Below, piece after piece: positions 8,579-16,782 of a stretch of 52,094 nt of DNA; position 1 is the first letter of the stretch, and each line of letters begins with the position of its first letter. The notes under the pieces were generated by a model. That model was not told the DNA's origin. It searched no databases and worked only from the letters and a program-made list of their open reading frames with translations. Origin of the DNA: Rhodospirillaceae bacterium (GTDB lineage: Bacteria; Pseudomonadota; Alphaproteobacteria; Rhodospirillales; JABHCV01); the NCBI GenBank assembly GCA_014382375.1, contig JACNJU010000110.1:1-52094 (forward strand), read 5' to 3'. A program made the translations under genes and the position numbers.

Positions 8579-8758
8579 CTAGAAAACGCAATTTTTGGCA
8601 AAGTCGGCGGCTTCATTGGAGGACCAGTCGCCCTTTGGCTTTTCCTTCAAATCATCACACCATTCTTTGGAGCCAACTTCCGGCGAGCAGGCGGTCATGG
8701 CGGTAATGGCGAGCATACCACTGATGGCGATGACGATTCTTTTGAAGTTCAAAAACAT
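8579..8758 (-). CDS. DUF3012 small lipoprotein
   Basis: A 59-residue protein, ATG at 8758 and TAG ending at 8579. It starts with a signal peptide (MFLNFKRIVIAISGMLAITA) and a lipobox-like TACS with Cys24. The mature part holds the DUF3012 signature: SPEVGSKEWC, then LKEKPKGDWSSNEAADFAKN, ending in CVF. The whole peptide matches the usual size and motif order of the family. Function is unknown. It lies between the NDUFAF5-like methyltransferase and sfsA on the same strand. Confidence 0.8.
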   Translation of the reverse strand: MFLNFKRIVIAISGMLAITAMTACSPEVGSKEWCDDLKEKPKGDWSSNEAADFAKNCVF

Positions 8759-8785
8759 TGCTTCATTCTCCCTGTTGTTAGTTGC

Positions 8786-9610
8786 CTAAATACTATCATC
8801 ATTGTCATCCTTGGCCCAAGCGCTCAAGGTGATGACCTGAAAGGTTGCCGGGATGCGTTGGTCATCTGTGGCAAAGTCTTCACTGTAATGTCGGGCCGCT
8901 TCCATCATCATGGTTCGGCTGGTCAGGCCCTTGCGGGCTTCCATAACGGCGTTTGTTTCGCCCATGCCACGAAGGTCGGCCATCAGTTTGAAGGGGTCGG
9001 GGTAGGAAACGGTGATCGCTTCCTGATCGGCAACAGGAATAATAAAGCCCGTGCGCGCCAGCAGGTTGCCAGCATCTTTGACGTCGGCGAAGGGCGAAAT
9101 GCGGGGGCTTAAGCCACCATCAATGGCGGCTTCGGCTTTCGCCAAAGATTGACGCAGCTCGATCAGGGTGTCGCCGCCCAGCATCGCGCCCAGAAACAAG
9201 CCACCCGGTTTCAGGCTGCGGCGGATCTGGGTCAGGGCACCGGGCAAATCGTTGACCCAGTGCAGGCTCAGGTTACTCAAAATCAAATCAAAGGCTTGCG
9301 CTGCAAAGGGCAGGAATTCCTCGTCGGCAACCACCGCGTGGGGGCCGGCACGCTCGCTCATCGGCAGTGAAAGATCGCAGACAATCAAGTCTTCAATGCC
9401 ACCACGTCCGGACAATATGCGGCCAAGAATACCGGTCCTGCATCCCAGATCGAGGGCTGTCGGGAATTTCCTGTGAACATCGTCAAGACGATCACACAAC
9501 CGCTCGCCGGTTTCCTTAAACAGGAAATCGTGATCGTCCAGGGACATGGCGGCGCGGTCGCGGTGGCGGGCGACAAGGTGGCGATTGAACACGGTCATGG
9601 ATTCAGACAT
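8786..9610 (-). CDS. SAM-dependent methyltransferase, NDUFAF5/BioC-like
   Basis: Class I methyltransferase of 274 residues when started at the ATG at 9610 (MSESMTVFNRHLVARHRDRA). The frame is open to 9712 but the extra residues look unlike the family. Seen are motif I ALDLGCRTGILG, an acidic strand end VCDLS, a post-motif SNLSLHWVNDLPGAL and LKPGGLFLGAMLGGDTL. The VF.R.LV..HRDRAA start and the SLHWVNDLPG segment are shared with mitochondrial NDUFAF5 (an assembly factor of complex I) and with BioC of biotin synthesis. No biotin genes are nearby, so the NDUFAF5-like role is more likely. Divergent from comF with only nine bases between start codons. Confidence 0.82.
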   Translation of the reverse strand: MSESMTVFNRHLVARHRDRAAMSLDDHDFLFKETGERLCDRLDDVHRKFPTALDLGCRTGILGRILSGRGGIEDLIVCDLSLPMSERAGPHAVVADEEFLPFAAQAFDLILSNLSLHWVNDLPGALTQIRRSLKPGGLFLGAMLGGDTLIELRQSLAKAEAAIDGGLSPRISPFADVKDAGNLLARTGFIIPVADQEAITVSYPDPFKLMADLRGMGETNAVMEARKGLTSRTMMMEAARHYSEDFATDDQRIPATFQVITLSAWAKDDNDDSI

Positions 9611-9619
9611 GATCACTTT

Positions 9620-10411
9620 ATGACACAGGCAGAGCCATCTACAAAAAACGTTTTCAGGTCTCCTATTCAGCAATTTGCAAGAAGGGCCCTGGACGTGCTT
9701 TTGCCGCCGCAATGTTTAAGTTGCGGAACCCTGGTCGAAGAACAGGGCGCGCTGTGTCTGGATTGCTGGCAGGACGTCACCTTCATCAGTCAACCTCATT
9801 GTACCATCTGCGGCCTGCCTTTTGAATTCGCCGCTCAGGGAAATGATTATTCAGATGGTCATCTTTGCGGCTCCTGTGTCAGGAAGCGACCGGTTTTCGA
9901 GCGGGCCCGGGCTGTGCTCGCCTATGACGATGCCTCAAGCCCGTTTATCCTGACCTTCAAACATGCCGACAGAACCGAAGCAGCCTCCGCCTTTGCCCGC
10001 TGGATGGCCAGGGCCGGGAGCGATGTTCTTGAAGGTGCCGATTTGATCGCCCCGGTGCCGCTGCACTGGAGCCGCCTGTTCAAGCGGCGCTATAATCAGG
10101 CAGCCTTGCTGGGTCAGTGTCTCAGTCAGTTAAGCGGCGTCCCCGCCATCCCTGATTTACTTGTTCGCAAACGCGCGACGCCCTCACAAGGACGCTTCAG
10201 CCCGTCGGCAAGAAGGCGTAATGTTCAGGGCGCTTTTCAGGTTCGTGAAAAATATAAGCCCGAAATTTCGGGCAAGCGGGTGGTCCTGGTTGATGATGTC
10301 TTAACCACCGGGGCGACAGCCTCTGCCGTTACCCGTTCGCTGTTGGCTGCCGGGGCCGGGGCCGTCGATGTGTTGACTCTGGGACGGGTTTTAAGGCCGT
10401 TCCCTTTATAA
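9620..10411 (+). CDS. comF: ComF family protein (phosphoribosyltransferase-like)
   Basis: A 263-residue ComF/GntX-type protein. ComF helps DNA uptake in competent bacteria, but the family is widespread and its function here is not shown. The N-terminal zinc-finger-like part has paired cysteines (PPQCLSCG, LCLDCW, HCTICGLP, LCGSCV), and the C-terminal PRPP-binding loop is VVLVDDVLTTGATA. The region between carries the APVPLHWSRLFKRRYNQA segment typical of the family. The frame is open upstream to 9473, but that part overlaps the methyltransferase, so the ATG at 9620 is preferred; no clear ribosome-binding site is visible. Converges on the oxidoreductase gene with a three-base gap. Confidence 0.88.
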   Translation: MTQAEPSTKNVFRSPIQQFARRALDVLLPPQCLSCGTLVEEQGALCLDCWQDVTFISQPHCTICGLPFEFAAQGNDYSDGHLCGSCVRKRPVFERARAVLAYDDASSPFILTFKHADRTEAASAFARWMARAGSDVLEGADLIAPVPLHWSRLFKRRYNQAALLGQCLSQLSGVPAIPDLLVRKRATPSQGRFSPSARRRNVQGAFQVREKYKPEISGKRVVLVDDVLTTGATASAVTRSLLAAGAGAVDVLTLGRVLRPFPL

Positions 10412-10414
10412 GAC

Positions 10415-11785
10415 CTACAACAAGCCGCGGTCTTGTTGGGCGTTCAGTTCCGCCATCAGGTTTGTATTCTGATAACGCTGCAGGCTGAGCTGTTCGGCGT
10501 AGGCGGGCAAGTCGCCATCCAAAACCCAATCGGCGCAGAGCTCACCACTGGCACAGGCGGCCATCGTCCCGAAGCCGGACATGGCCCCGACCACATAGGC
10601 GCCCTCGACAGCCATCGGTCCGATCAGTGGCCAGTTTTCCCGGGTCATTGTGTAGTAGCCTCCGTAATGGGTTCGGTTGCGTGGTAAACGCTCGAAATAT
10701 GCTTTCAGTGACGGGTTAAGCCGGGCTGCGCCACGAAGTACAAGTTCGGGAAAATGATCATCGAATTGTGGCTCGAGACGCGCCTGCGTGGGTGTTTCAT
10801 TATAGGCCCAGCCCAATTTGACCCAGCTGCCTTTTTCCCCACCATCGGGTCGGCAGTGGACAGCGCCCGGCATTTCCCGGGCCATCCAGGCGTGATCGGG
10901 GTCGGCAAGCAGAAGCTCTCGTTCCTCTTCATTCCAATCGATACAGTGGCTGTCCAGATCAATGGAAAAAGGCATTTGCCGGGGGATGGCACCGGCGACA
11001 TCCTCAAAGGCAATTTTCTGCTGCAGGACATTGCGGACGGGTAACTCAAGCCCGAAAAGATGTGCAACATCGTTCAGGAACGGGCCAGCAGCGTTAACGG
11101 CCATGGCGGTATGAAGTTTTTCAGCGCCGTTATCAAAAACCAGGACAAATCCCCGTTTCGTTTCAACCGCAGTCAGGCGGGCCTGAAGGCGCTTTCCACC
11201 CCACTGGCGAAATTGCTCAAGCATGACCTGGCCCATCTGCTGGCTGTCAATCATGCCGGCACGGCGGATGTGGACAAGGGTGCGCAGACCAGCGCCATAC
11301 CAGGGGTAATGTTTTTTGATCAGGGTTTCCCCACACAGTACATCGACGCCCGATGGTGCGACTTGCCATTGTTCAAAACCTGCCGGGGCGTAAGCTTGCG
11401 ACGTGCTGTCATCATGGATGCGGATGTCCTTGTCCGGGTCATCGCCGTATCCGGCAAATAACGCAGTTGCCAAGTCGTTAACATCCAACAGCCGGGTCGC
11501 CAGCACGTAACCGCTACGGGTCATATTAATGCGGTTTTCTGTTTCCCGGGCGATGGTTTCCATCAAATCGATACTGTGATCGGTGAAATGCTTGATAAGC
11601 GGATGTGGCCACCAGTTGCGGTAGTTTTCGCCAGATTGGGCGGAGGTAAACGCCATCGGCTGCCCCTGATCGATAAGGGTTACTTTCAGGCGGGGATCTG
11701 CCTTTTTAAGATAATAGGCCGTCGCAATGCCAATGATTCCAGCCCCGATAACAGCAATATCAGTATCGGTATCGTGATCGGTCAT
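10415..11785 (-). CDS. FAD-dependent amine/amino-acid oxidoreductase (DAO family)
   Basis: A 456-residue DAO-type flavoenzyme. Near the N terminus is the dinucleotide-binding motif IAVIGAGIIGIATAYYL (residues 10-26), then an acidic strand end VTLIDQG. The C-terminal part has GGYYTMTRENWPLIGP and GAYVVGAMSGFGTMAACASG, the second FAD-contacting region. The substrate is unknown; sarcosine, glycine-betaine-derived amines and other small amines are candidates because of relatives. No transporter or folate-linked gene adjoins it. Divergent from the glutaredoxin gene. Confidence 0.83.
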   Translation of the reverse strand: MTDHDTDTDIAVIGAGIIGIATAYYLKKADPRLKVTLIDQGQPMAFTSAQSGENYRNWWPHPLIKHFTDHSIDLMETIARETENRINMTRSGYVLATRLLDVNDLATALFAGYGDDPDKDIRIHDDSTSQAYAPAGFEQWQVAPSGVDVLCGETLIKKHYPWYGAGLRTLVHIRRAGMIDSQQMGQVMLEQFRQWGGKRLQARLTAVETKRGFVLVFDNGAEKLHTAMAVNAAGPFLNDVAHLFGLELPVRNVLQQKIAFEDVAGAIPRQMPFSIDLDSHCIDWNEEERELLLADPDHAWMAREMPGAVHCRPDGGEKGSWVKLGWAYNETPTQARLEPQFDDHFPELVLRGAARLNPSLKAYFERLPRNRTHYGGYYTMTRENWPLIGPMAVEGAYVVGAMSGFGTMAACASGELCADWVLDGDLPAYAEQLSLQRYQNTNLMAELNAQQDRGLL

Positions 11786-11882
11786 CCCGGGCCTTTGCTG
11801 CCGTTCTCTTTGCGATATTCCCTTAAGTTCCTATATAAGGGTTTAACAATTAGACCAAATGTTATTATGGAGATTAAGAAAC

Positions 11883-12146
11883 GTGGCCGAAGTTGAAATT
11901 TATACGTCCGCCCTTTGCGGATACTCTCACCGCGCCAAGCACCTGCTGGGTAACAAAGGCGTCAAGTTTGTCGAGTACGATGTCACTTTTGATCAGGCAA
12001 AGCGCCAGGAAATGACCGAGCGCACCGGCGGCAAGACATCGGTGCCGCAGGTCTTTATCGATGGCAAAAGTGTCGGCGGCAGTGACGATCTGATCGAACT
12101 GGATCTTGATGACGAGCTTGATCCAATGCTTGGCATCGCCCCGTGA
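11883..12146 (+). CDS. grxC: GrxC-type glutaredoxin with a CGYS active site
   Basis: An 87-residue glutaredoxin, a thiol-disulphide oxidoreductase using glutathione. The start chosen is GTG at 11883, giving MAEVEIYTSALCGYSHRAKH, aligned with classical Grx3; GGAG lies about ten bases upstream. The frame extends to 11859 but adds residues unlike the family. Cys12 is present but the second active-site cysteine is Ser15 (codon TCT, one base from TGT), so it can only act as a monothiol. The remaining motifs, TSVPQVFIDG and GGSDDL, are intact. The nitrilase gene starts within its stop codon (GTGA), so the two are coupled. Confidence 0.92.
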   Translation: MAEVEIYTSALCGYSHRAKHLLGNKGVKFVEYDVTFDQAKRQEMTERTGGKTSVPQVFIDGKSVGGSDDLIELDLDDELDPMLGIAP

Positions 12147-12976
12147 ACAATCCTTTCAAGGTCGCCTGTATTCAAACCAATTCAGGTTCCGACGTGGCCG
12201 CCAATCTGGCTGCCGCCACTGACCTCGCCAGACAAGCCAGCGCCGCCGGTGCCGATCTGATTGCGCTGCCCGAAACCGTTAATATCATGGCCCCTGACCG
12301 GGCCTTCCTGAAAGCCAACAGCCAACCCGAAGAGGGCAATCAGGCATTACTGGCCTTTGCCGATCTGGCCCGTGAAACCGGCACCTGGGTGTTGATTGGG
12401 TCAATGCTGGTCGATGTGCCGGGCAGCGACAAAATGGCCAACCGCTCGTTGTTGCTTGACCGGCAAGGGGCCGTGCGCGCCCGTTATGATAAAATCCACA
12501 TGTTTGACGTTAACCTGGGCGGTGCCGAAACCCACAGGGAATCCAATCACTATAATGCTGGTGCCGAGGCTGTCCTGGCCGAGACTCCGTGGACGCTGCT
12601 GGGGATGACAATTTGCTACGATTTGCGCTTTGCCTATTTATACCGCGCCCTGGCCCAGGCCGGTGCGGCGATGATTGCGGTGCCTTCCGCCTTCACCCGG
12701 ATCAGCGGCCAGGCCCACTGGCATGTCTTGCTCAGGGCCCGCGCCATCGAGACAGGCTGCTACATTATCGCCCCGGCGCAATGCGGTTCCCATCCCGGTG
12801 AGCGGCAGACCTTTGGCCATTCGCTGATTGTTGACCCATGGGGGCAGGTTCTGGCCGATGGCGGCGATGAGCCGGGCTTTATAATTGCCGATATTGATCT
12901 TGCCAAAGTGGATGAGGCACGCAGTAAAATCCCGGCCCTTACCCATGACCGGGACGTCGGCTTAATCAAAAGTTAG
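12143..12976 (+). CDS. Carbon-nitrogen hydrolase, Nit1/deaminated glutathione amidase type
   Basis: A 277-residue nitrilase-superfamily amidase. The Glu-Lys-Cys triad is visible as Glu44 in LPETVN, Lys117 in YDKIHMFD and Cys158 in MTICYDLRF. The YDKIHMFDV and THWHVLLRARAIE-like segment (here AHWHVLLRARAIE) is typical of the Nit branch, which hydrolyses deaminated glutathione in characterised members. Coupling to a glutaredoxin by a four-base overlap agrees with a role in glutathione metabolism. GTG start. Its end overlaps the convergent methyltransferase gene by four bases. Confidence 0.88.
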   Translation: MNNPFKVACIQTNSGSDVAANLAAATDLARQASAAGADLIALPETVNIMAPDRAFLKANSQPEEGNQALLAFADLARETGTWVLIGSMLVDVPGSDKMANRSLLLDRQGAVRARYDKIHMFDVNLGGAETHRESNHYNAGAEAVLAETPWTLLGMTICYDLRFAYLYRALAQAGAAMIAVPSAFTRISGQAHWHVLLRARAIETGCYIIAPAQCGSHPGERQTFGHSLIVDPWGQVLADGGDEPGFIIADIDLAKVDEARSKIPALTHDRDVGLIKS

Positions 12977-13611
12977 TCCGTATTTTCAGGATGCACGTGC
13001 CGGGGTTCGGGCTCACCGTCGTCGCGTCGGCTTGCGCCTTCGGCCTTGATCGCACACAGCCGCTGGATGACCCCCGGCAGCGGCCCCTTCTCGATAATGC
13101 CGTGCTCATAGGCAACGACCTGAAGGGTACCTTCTGCCAACGCCAGCAATTCACCGCTTTTCAGAAGATGATCGGGATTTCGCGGCCGGGTGAAGCGCTC
13201 ATTTCCGCGGGCGAAGGTTTCGTAAATCAAGACCCCGCCGGGAGCCAACACGTCCAGCAGACTGGCCAGCAAAGGGCGGTGCAGGTAATTAACGACGATA
13301 ACGCCATCGAACGTGCATCCGGCCAATTTTCCGGGTTTCTGAAAAACCGGCGCATCCTGTTCCAGATCAGCGTTGACAACCTGACAATCCGGATTGCTTG
13401 CCAGATCCTCCATAGCCTCGGTTGAACGATCAAGGGCGACCACCTTGCGGCCAAGGCCCAGCAGATGTCGGGTATGACGACCGCCACCACATGCCAGGTC
13501 GAGGGCGGTACCACCGGCCCGGATAAGGGGTGCAAAACGGACGACCCAGGGCGATGGGTCAGTGATTCGCAGATGGCGTGGCATCTCCGTGGTGTCAGAA
13601 TTGTTTGCCAT
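12973..13611 (-). CDS. Class I SAM-dependent methyltransferase, substrate unknown
   Basis: A 212-residue methyltransferase with motif I as ALDLACGGGRHTRHLLGLG (about residues 36-54), an acidic strand end VVALDRS, and a post-I NADLEQD. The later segment LAPGGVLIYETFARGNE is the beta-5 region of the fold. It resembles TehB-type and small-molecule methyltransferases, but the substrate cannot be assigned. C-terminal tail is hydrophilic. It converges on the amidase gene and is divergent from the DUF1178 gene. Confidence 0.8.
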   Translation of the reverse strand: MANNSDTTEMPRHLRITDPSPWVVRFAPLIRAGGTALDLACGGGRHTRHLLGLGRKVVALDRSTEAMEDLASNPDCQVVNADLEQDAPVFQKPGKLAGCTFDGVIVVNYLHRPLLASLLDVLAPGGVLIYETFARGNERFTRPRNPDHLLKSGELLALAEGTLQVVAYEHGIIEKGPLPGVIQRLCAIKAEGASRRDDGEPEPRHVHPENTD

Positions 13612-13692
13612 TTGTTAAGCGGTCTTCCTCTATTGTCTTCTTGAGGGTAGTATAATCCCTTAAACGATATCCTTTTATGGGTGGCAAGATAA

Positions 13693-14133
13693 ATGATTCA
13701 CTTTCAGCTCAGGTGCTCACGCAAGCATGAATTCGAGGCTTGGTTTCGTTCCAGTACTTCGTTTGATGAGCAGTGCAAGCGTGGTGAAGTGGATTGCCCG
13801 GTGTGCGGTGATATTGAAATTACCAAGGCATTGATGGCACCCAATATTTCAACTTCTGAAAAGCCCTCCGGAAATTCAGCTGAAAGGCGGGCCAGGGAAG
13901 TGGCCGAGCAAATTCTTGCTGCGGCTGGAAAATTACGCGAAGTGATCGAGGAGAACAGCGAATTTGTCGGGGAAGATTTCGCCGATGAAGCGCGTGCTAT
14001 TCATTACGGCGATGCCGAAGAACGCGATATCTATGGCAGCACCACCGACAAGGAAGCCGAAGAACTTGATGAAGAAGGCATAGAGTTCACCCGCATTCCA
14101 ATCCGCCCCCCCCCCCCCCGCCGCAACAACTGA
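13693..14133 (+). CDS. DUF1178 family protein
   Basis: A 146-residue protein of a conserved, uncharacterised family common in Alpha- and Betaproteobacteria. The start MIHFQLRCSRKHEFEAWFRS and the cysteine pairs Cys8 with Cys28 and CPVC (near residues 35-38) form a zinc-ribbon-like N terminus; the C-terminal half is acidic and has GEDFADEARAIHYGDAEERDIYG, the family hallmark. The 3' end contains a run of 14 C (14106-14119) that codes prolines, and a second run of 9 C follows the stop. A gain or loss of one C would change the last residues and the stop position. Confidence 0.88.
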   Translation: MIHFQLRCSRKHEFEAWFRSSTSFDEQCKRGEVDCPVCGDIEITKALMAPNISTSEKPSGNSAERRAREVAEQILAAAGKLREVIEENSEFVGEDFADEARAIHYGDAEERDIYGSTTDKEAEELDEEGIEFTRIPIRPPPPRRNN

Positions 14134-14142
14134 CCCCCCCCC
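14106..14142. repeat. Paired homopolymeric C tracts (C14 and C9)
   Basis: C14 occupies 14106-14119 inside the end of the DUF1178 gene and C9 occupies 14134-14142 just after its TGA. Long homopolymers are slippage-prone in replication and also error-prone in sequencing. Confidence 0.95.
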
Positions 14143-14154
14143 TTTCGCGAACTT

Positions 14155-14642
14155 TCAGGCGCGAAGGATGAAGTAGCGATCTTCAGGGATCCCTTCGGGC
14201 AGAGGCTGGGCTGTCCAGCCATCCAGTTCAAGCACCTGGTCAGAGACGATCACCCCGTCTGGGGCCATCAGTTTTTGTAATACCTGTGACAGGAAGGCCG
14301 ATGTTGCCTTGTTGACGGCCTCATCGCCGGTGGAGCCAAAGTCGGCATGGGCCATGGCCGCGGGCATTCCCATAAAACTTAAGGCATCGGAAAGCGTGCT
14401 GAAAAGTCACCGAGTATCAGATGGTCGTGGTCAGGCATGCTGTTTGGATGAGCGGTAACCTGGGCATCAAAGGCAAATATTTCACGTTCTGGCAGAATCT
14501 CGCGCAGATGGTCATAGGTCCGTCCGTTGCCCAGTCCAAGTTCAAGCACCGGGCCGGGAACAGTTGCGATCAAGTCTGCGACATAACCCAGGCAAACGCG
14601 CTGGGCGGTAAGGCGGCGAATGACACTGTCGAGGCGGCTCAC
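14155..14642 (-). pseudogene. Frameshifted SAM methyltransferase (Methyltransf_17-like)
   Basis: Two adjoining frames together make one protein of about 160 residues. The upstream part (14642 to about 14405) starts MSRLDSVIRRLTAQRVCLGY and has motif I as VLELGLGNGRTYDHLRE, then DHDHLILGDF. The frame then runs into a stop, while the next frame continues the family sequence as STLSDALSFMGMPAAMAHAD and ends at 14155 with RYFILRA. One missing base near the TTTT at about 14403-14411 explains it. Both halves look otherwise intact, so it is either a recent inactivation or a sequence error. Lies 28 bases downstream of ubiG, same strand. Confidence 0.75.
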
Positions 14643-14670
14643 GAAGAATCTTCCAGTTGGCGATTTGTGA

Positions 14671-15423
14671 TCATAAGGGCTTCACTGCACTAACCAGATA
14701 ATTGACATCCAGGTCATTCGATAAAGCCCAGGTGTCCTGAAGTGGATGGTAGACCATACCCTTGATATCGCTGACCTCGACCCCGTTGGTCCTGAGACCC
14801 CGGGCCAATTCAGATGGTTTGACAAATTTACGCCAGTCGTGAGTGCCGGTTGGTAGCCATCGCATGATGTATTCAGCACCCACTTTCGCCAGCGCAAAAG
14901 CTTTCAGGGTGCGGTTCAGGGTCGATAGCACCATCACCCCGCCAGGCTTGACCAGCGCCGCGCTTGCGGCGAGGAAAGCGTCAACATCGGCGACGTGCTC
15001 GATGACTTCCATGTTGAGCACGACATCAAAGGTTTTCCCGGTTTTAACCAGATCTTCGGGCAGTTGTTGGCGGTAGTTGATGTCAAGATCACCTTGTCCC
15101 GCGTGCAGGCTGGCAATGGCAATGTTCTTGTCGCCGGCGTCAATGCCGCTGACGTTGGCGCCCAGCCGGGCCATAGGTTCGCATAGCAGGCCACCACCGC
15201 AGCCAATATCGATCAGTTCCAACCCCTTAAATGGTTCCGTCCCCATGGGGTCACGGTTGAAGTGCGGGCAAACAAAATCGCGAATATAGGCAATCCTCAC
15301 CGGGTTAATCTGGTGCAGTGGCCTAAATTTGCCGTTGGCATCCCACCAGGTTTCAGCCATGGCGGTAAAACGCGCGACTTCTTCGGGCGATGCAGTCGAT
15401 GAATTGCTGTCTGTTTCCATCAT
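14671..15423 (-). CDS. ubiG: Ubiquinone biosynthesis O-methyltransferase UbiG
   Basis: Catalyses both O-methylations in ubiquinone synthesis at the inner membrane surface. The 250-residue protein has the UbiG pattern: ETWWDANGKFRPLHQINPVR (about residues 21-40), motif I LIDIGCGGGLLCEPMARLG, EVIEHVADVDAF, and the membrane-proximal TLNRTLKAFALAKVGAEYI followed by LPTGTHDWRKFVKPSEL. Length is typical. Divergent from the aspartate kinase gene. Confidence 0.96.
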   Translation of the reverse strand: MMETDSNSSTASPEEVARFTAMAETWWDANGKFRPLHQINPVRIAYIRDFVCPHFNRDPMGTEPFKGLELIDIGCGGGLLCEPMARLGANVSGIDAGDKNIAIASLHAGQGDLDINYRQQLPEDLVKTGKTFDVVLNMEVIEHVADVDAFLAASAALVKPGGVMVLSTLNRTLKAFALAKVGAEYIMRWLPTGTHDWRKFVKPSELARGLRTNGVEVSDIKGMVYHPLQDTWALSNDLDVNYLVSAVKPL

Positions 15424-15557
15424 GACTTGTTATTTGCCAGGGTTGCTTCAATTTGGCGATTTAGAGTATGTATACGCGCCCGTCGCCCTTGGGCAAGTCC
15501 CTTGATAGTTTTAGCAGATTTTTGGCGGCGTTTCGGCGGTTTATTTTGAAGGATGAT

Positions 15558-16778
15558 ATGGCGCGTCTGGTTTTAAAATTTGGTGGTACATCTGTCGGTG
15601 ATCTTGAGCGTATCAAGGCCGTAGCCGTGCGCGTCAAAGCCGAAGTCGAAGCCGGAAATGAAATCGCGGTGGTGGTTTCGGCAATGTCGGGGGTGACCAA
15701 TCGTCTGGTTGGTTATGTTGAGGAAATATCCCCGCTCTATGACGCCCGGGAATACGATGTGGTGGTTTCATCGGGCGAGCAGGTAACCTCGGGCTTGCTC
15801 GCACTTGCCTTGCAGGAACTGGGCATTAAGGCCCGTTCGTGGCAGGGCTGGCAAATTCCCGTCCATACGGATAGTGCCCATGCAAAGGCCCGCATAATAT
15901 CCATAGAAGGCGGCGATCTGATCGACAGTATGAAGCTGGGTGAGGTTGTTATTGTGCCTGGTTTTCAGGGCGTCGCCCCTGATGGCCGCGTCTCGACACT
16001 GGGCCGCGGCGGCTCCGATACTTCAGCCGTTGGTCTGGCCGCAGCGCTCGAGGCCGACCGTTGTGATATCTACACCGATGTAGAAGGCATCTATACAGCC
16101 GACCCCAGAATTGTCGCGAGGGCTCACAAGCTGGATAAAGTCACGTACGAAGAAATGTTGGAGATGGCCTCGGTCGGGGCCAAGGTTCTGCAAACACGTG
16201 CCGTCGAAATGGCGATGAAGCATGCTGTGCGCCTGCAGGTGCTGTCATCGTTTACCAATAAACCCGGAACACTTGTCGTTGATGAGGATGAAGTCGTGGA
16301 ACATGAATTAGTCAGCGGAATTGCGTACTCTCGTGATGAGGCGAAGATTACCCTCGTCAAAGTCGCCGATCGTCCCGGCGTTGCCGCCCGCATTTTTGGC
16401 CCCTTGGCTGATGCCAGCGTTAACGTTGATATGATCGTCCAGAACGTATCGGACGATGGCAAGGCGACGGATCTGACCTTTACCGTCACCCGTAGCGATC
16501 TTGAACGGGCCGTCGATATTCTGAAAAAGAATAAGGACGATCTGGGCTATCAGGACCTGGCCAGTGATTCTGATGTGGTCAAGGTTTCGGTGATTGGTGT
16601 CGGCATGCGCTCTCACGCCGGTGTCGCCCAGCGCATGTTCAAGTCACTGGCCGATGAAGGCATCAACATTCAGGTTATCTCGACGTCGGAAATCAAGGTC
16701 AGTGTGCTGATCGCCGAAGAGTACACCGAACGTGCCGTTCGGGCCCTGCATACGGTCTATGGTCTGGATGCCAAGTAA
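15558..16778 (+). CDS. lysC: Aspartate kinase
   Basis: Phosphorylates aspartate, the first step to lysine, threonine and methionine. The frame opens at 15468, but the ATG at 15558 has AAGGA six bases upstream and gives the family start MARLVLKFGGTSVGD (406 residues). Seen are the kinase core (VVVSAMSGVTN, GRGGSDTSAVGLAAAL, CDIYTDVEGIYTADPR) and two C-terminal ACT domains (about 265-340 and 345-406), which give feedback control in characterised members. The flavoprotein gene follows after four bases. Confidence 0.96.
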   Translation: MARLVLKFGGTSVGDLERIKAVAVRVKAEVEAGNEIAVVVSAMSGVTNRLVGYVEEISPLYDAREYDVVVSSGEQVTSGLLALALQELGIKARSWQGWQIPVHTDSAHAKARIISIEGGDLIDSMKLGEVVIVPGFQGVAPDGRVSTLGRGGSDTSAVGLAAALEADRCDIYTDVEGIYTADPRIVARAHKLDKVTYEEMLEMASVGAKVLQTRAVEMAMKHAVRLQVLSSFTNKPGTLVVDEDEVVEHELVSGIAYSRDEAKITLVKVADRPGVAARIFGPLADASVNVDMIVQNVSDDGKATDLTFTVTRSDLERAVDILKKNKDDLGYQDLASDSDVVKVSVIGVGMRSHAGVAQRMFKSLADEGINIQVISTSEIKVSVLIAEEYTERAVRALHTVYGLDAK

Positions 16779-16782
16779 TCTG

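Noticed and set aside
9473-9619. Upstream extension of comF
   Set aside because: It overlaps the methyltransferase coding sequence and does not match the family; it is the reverse reading of that gene.
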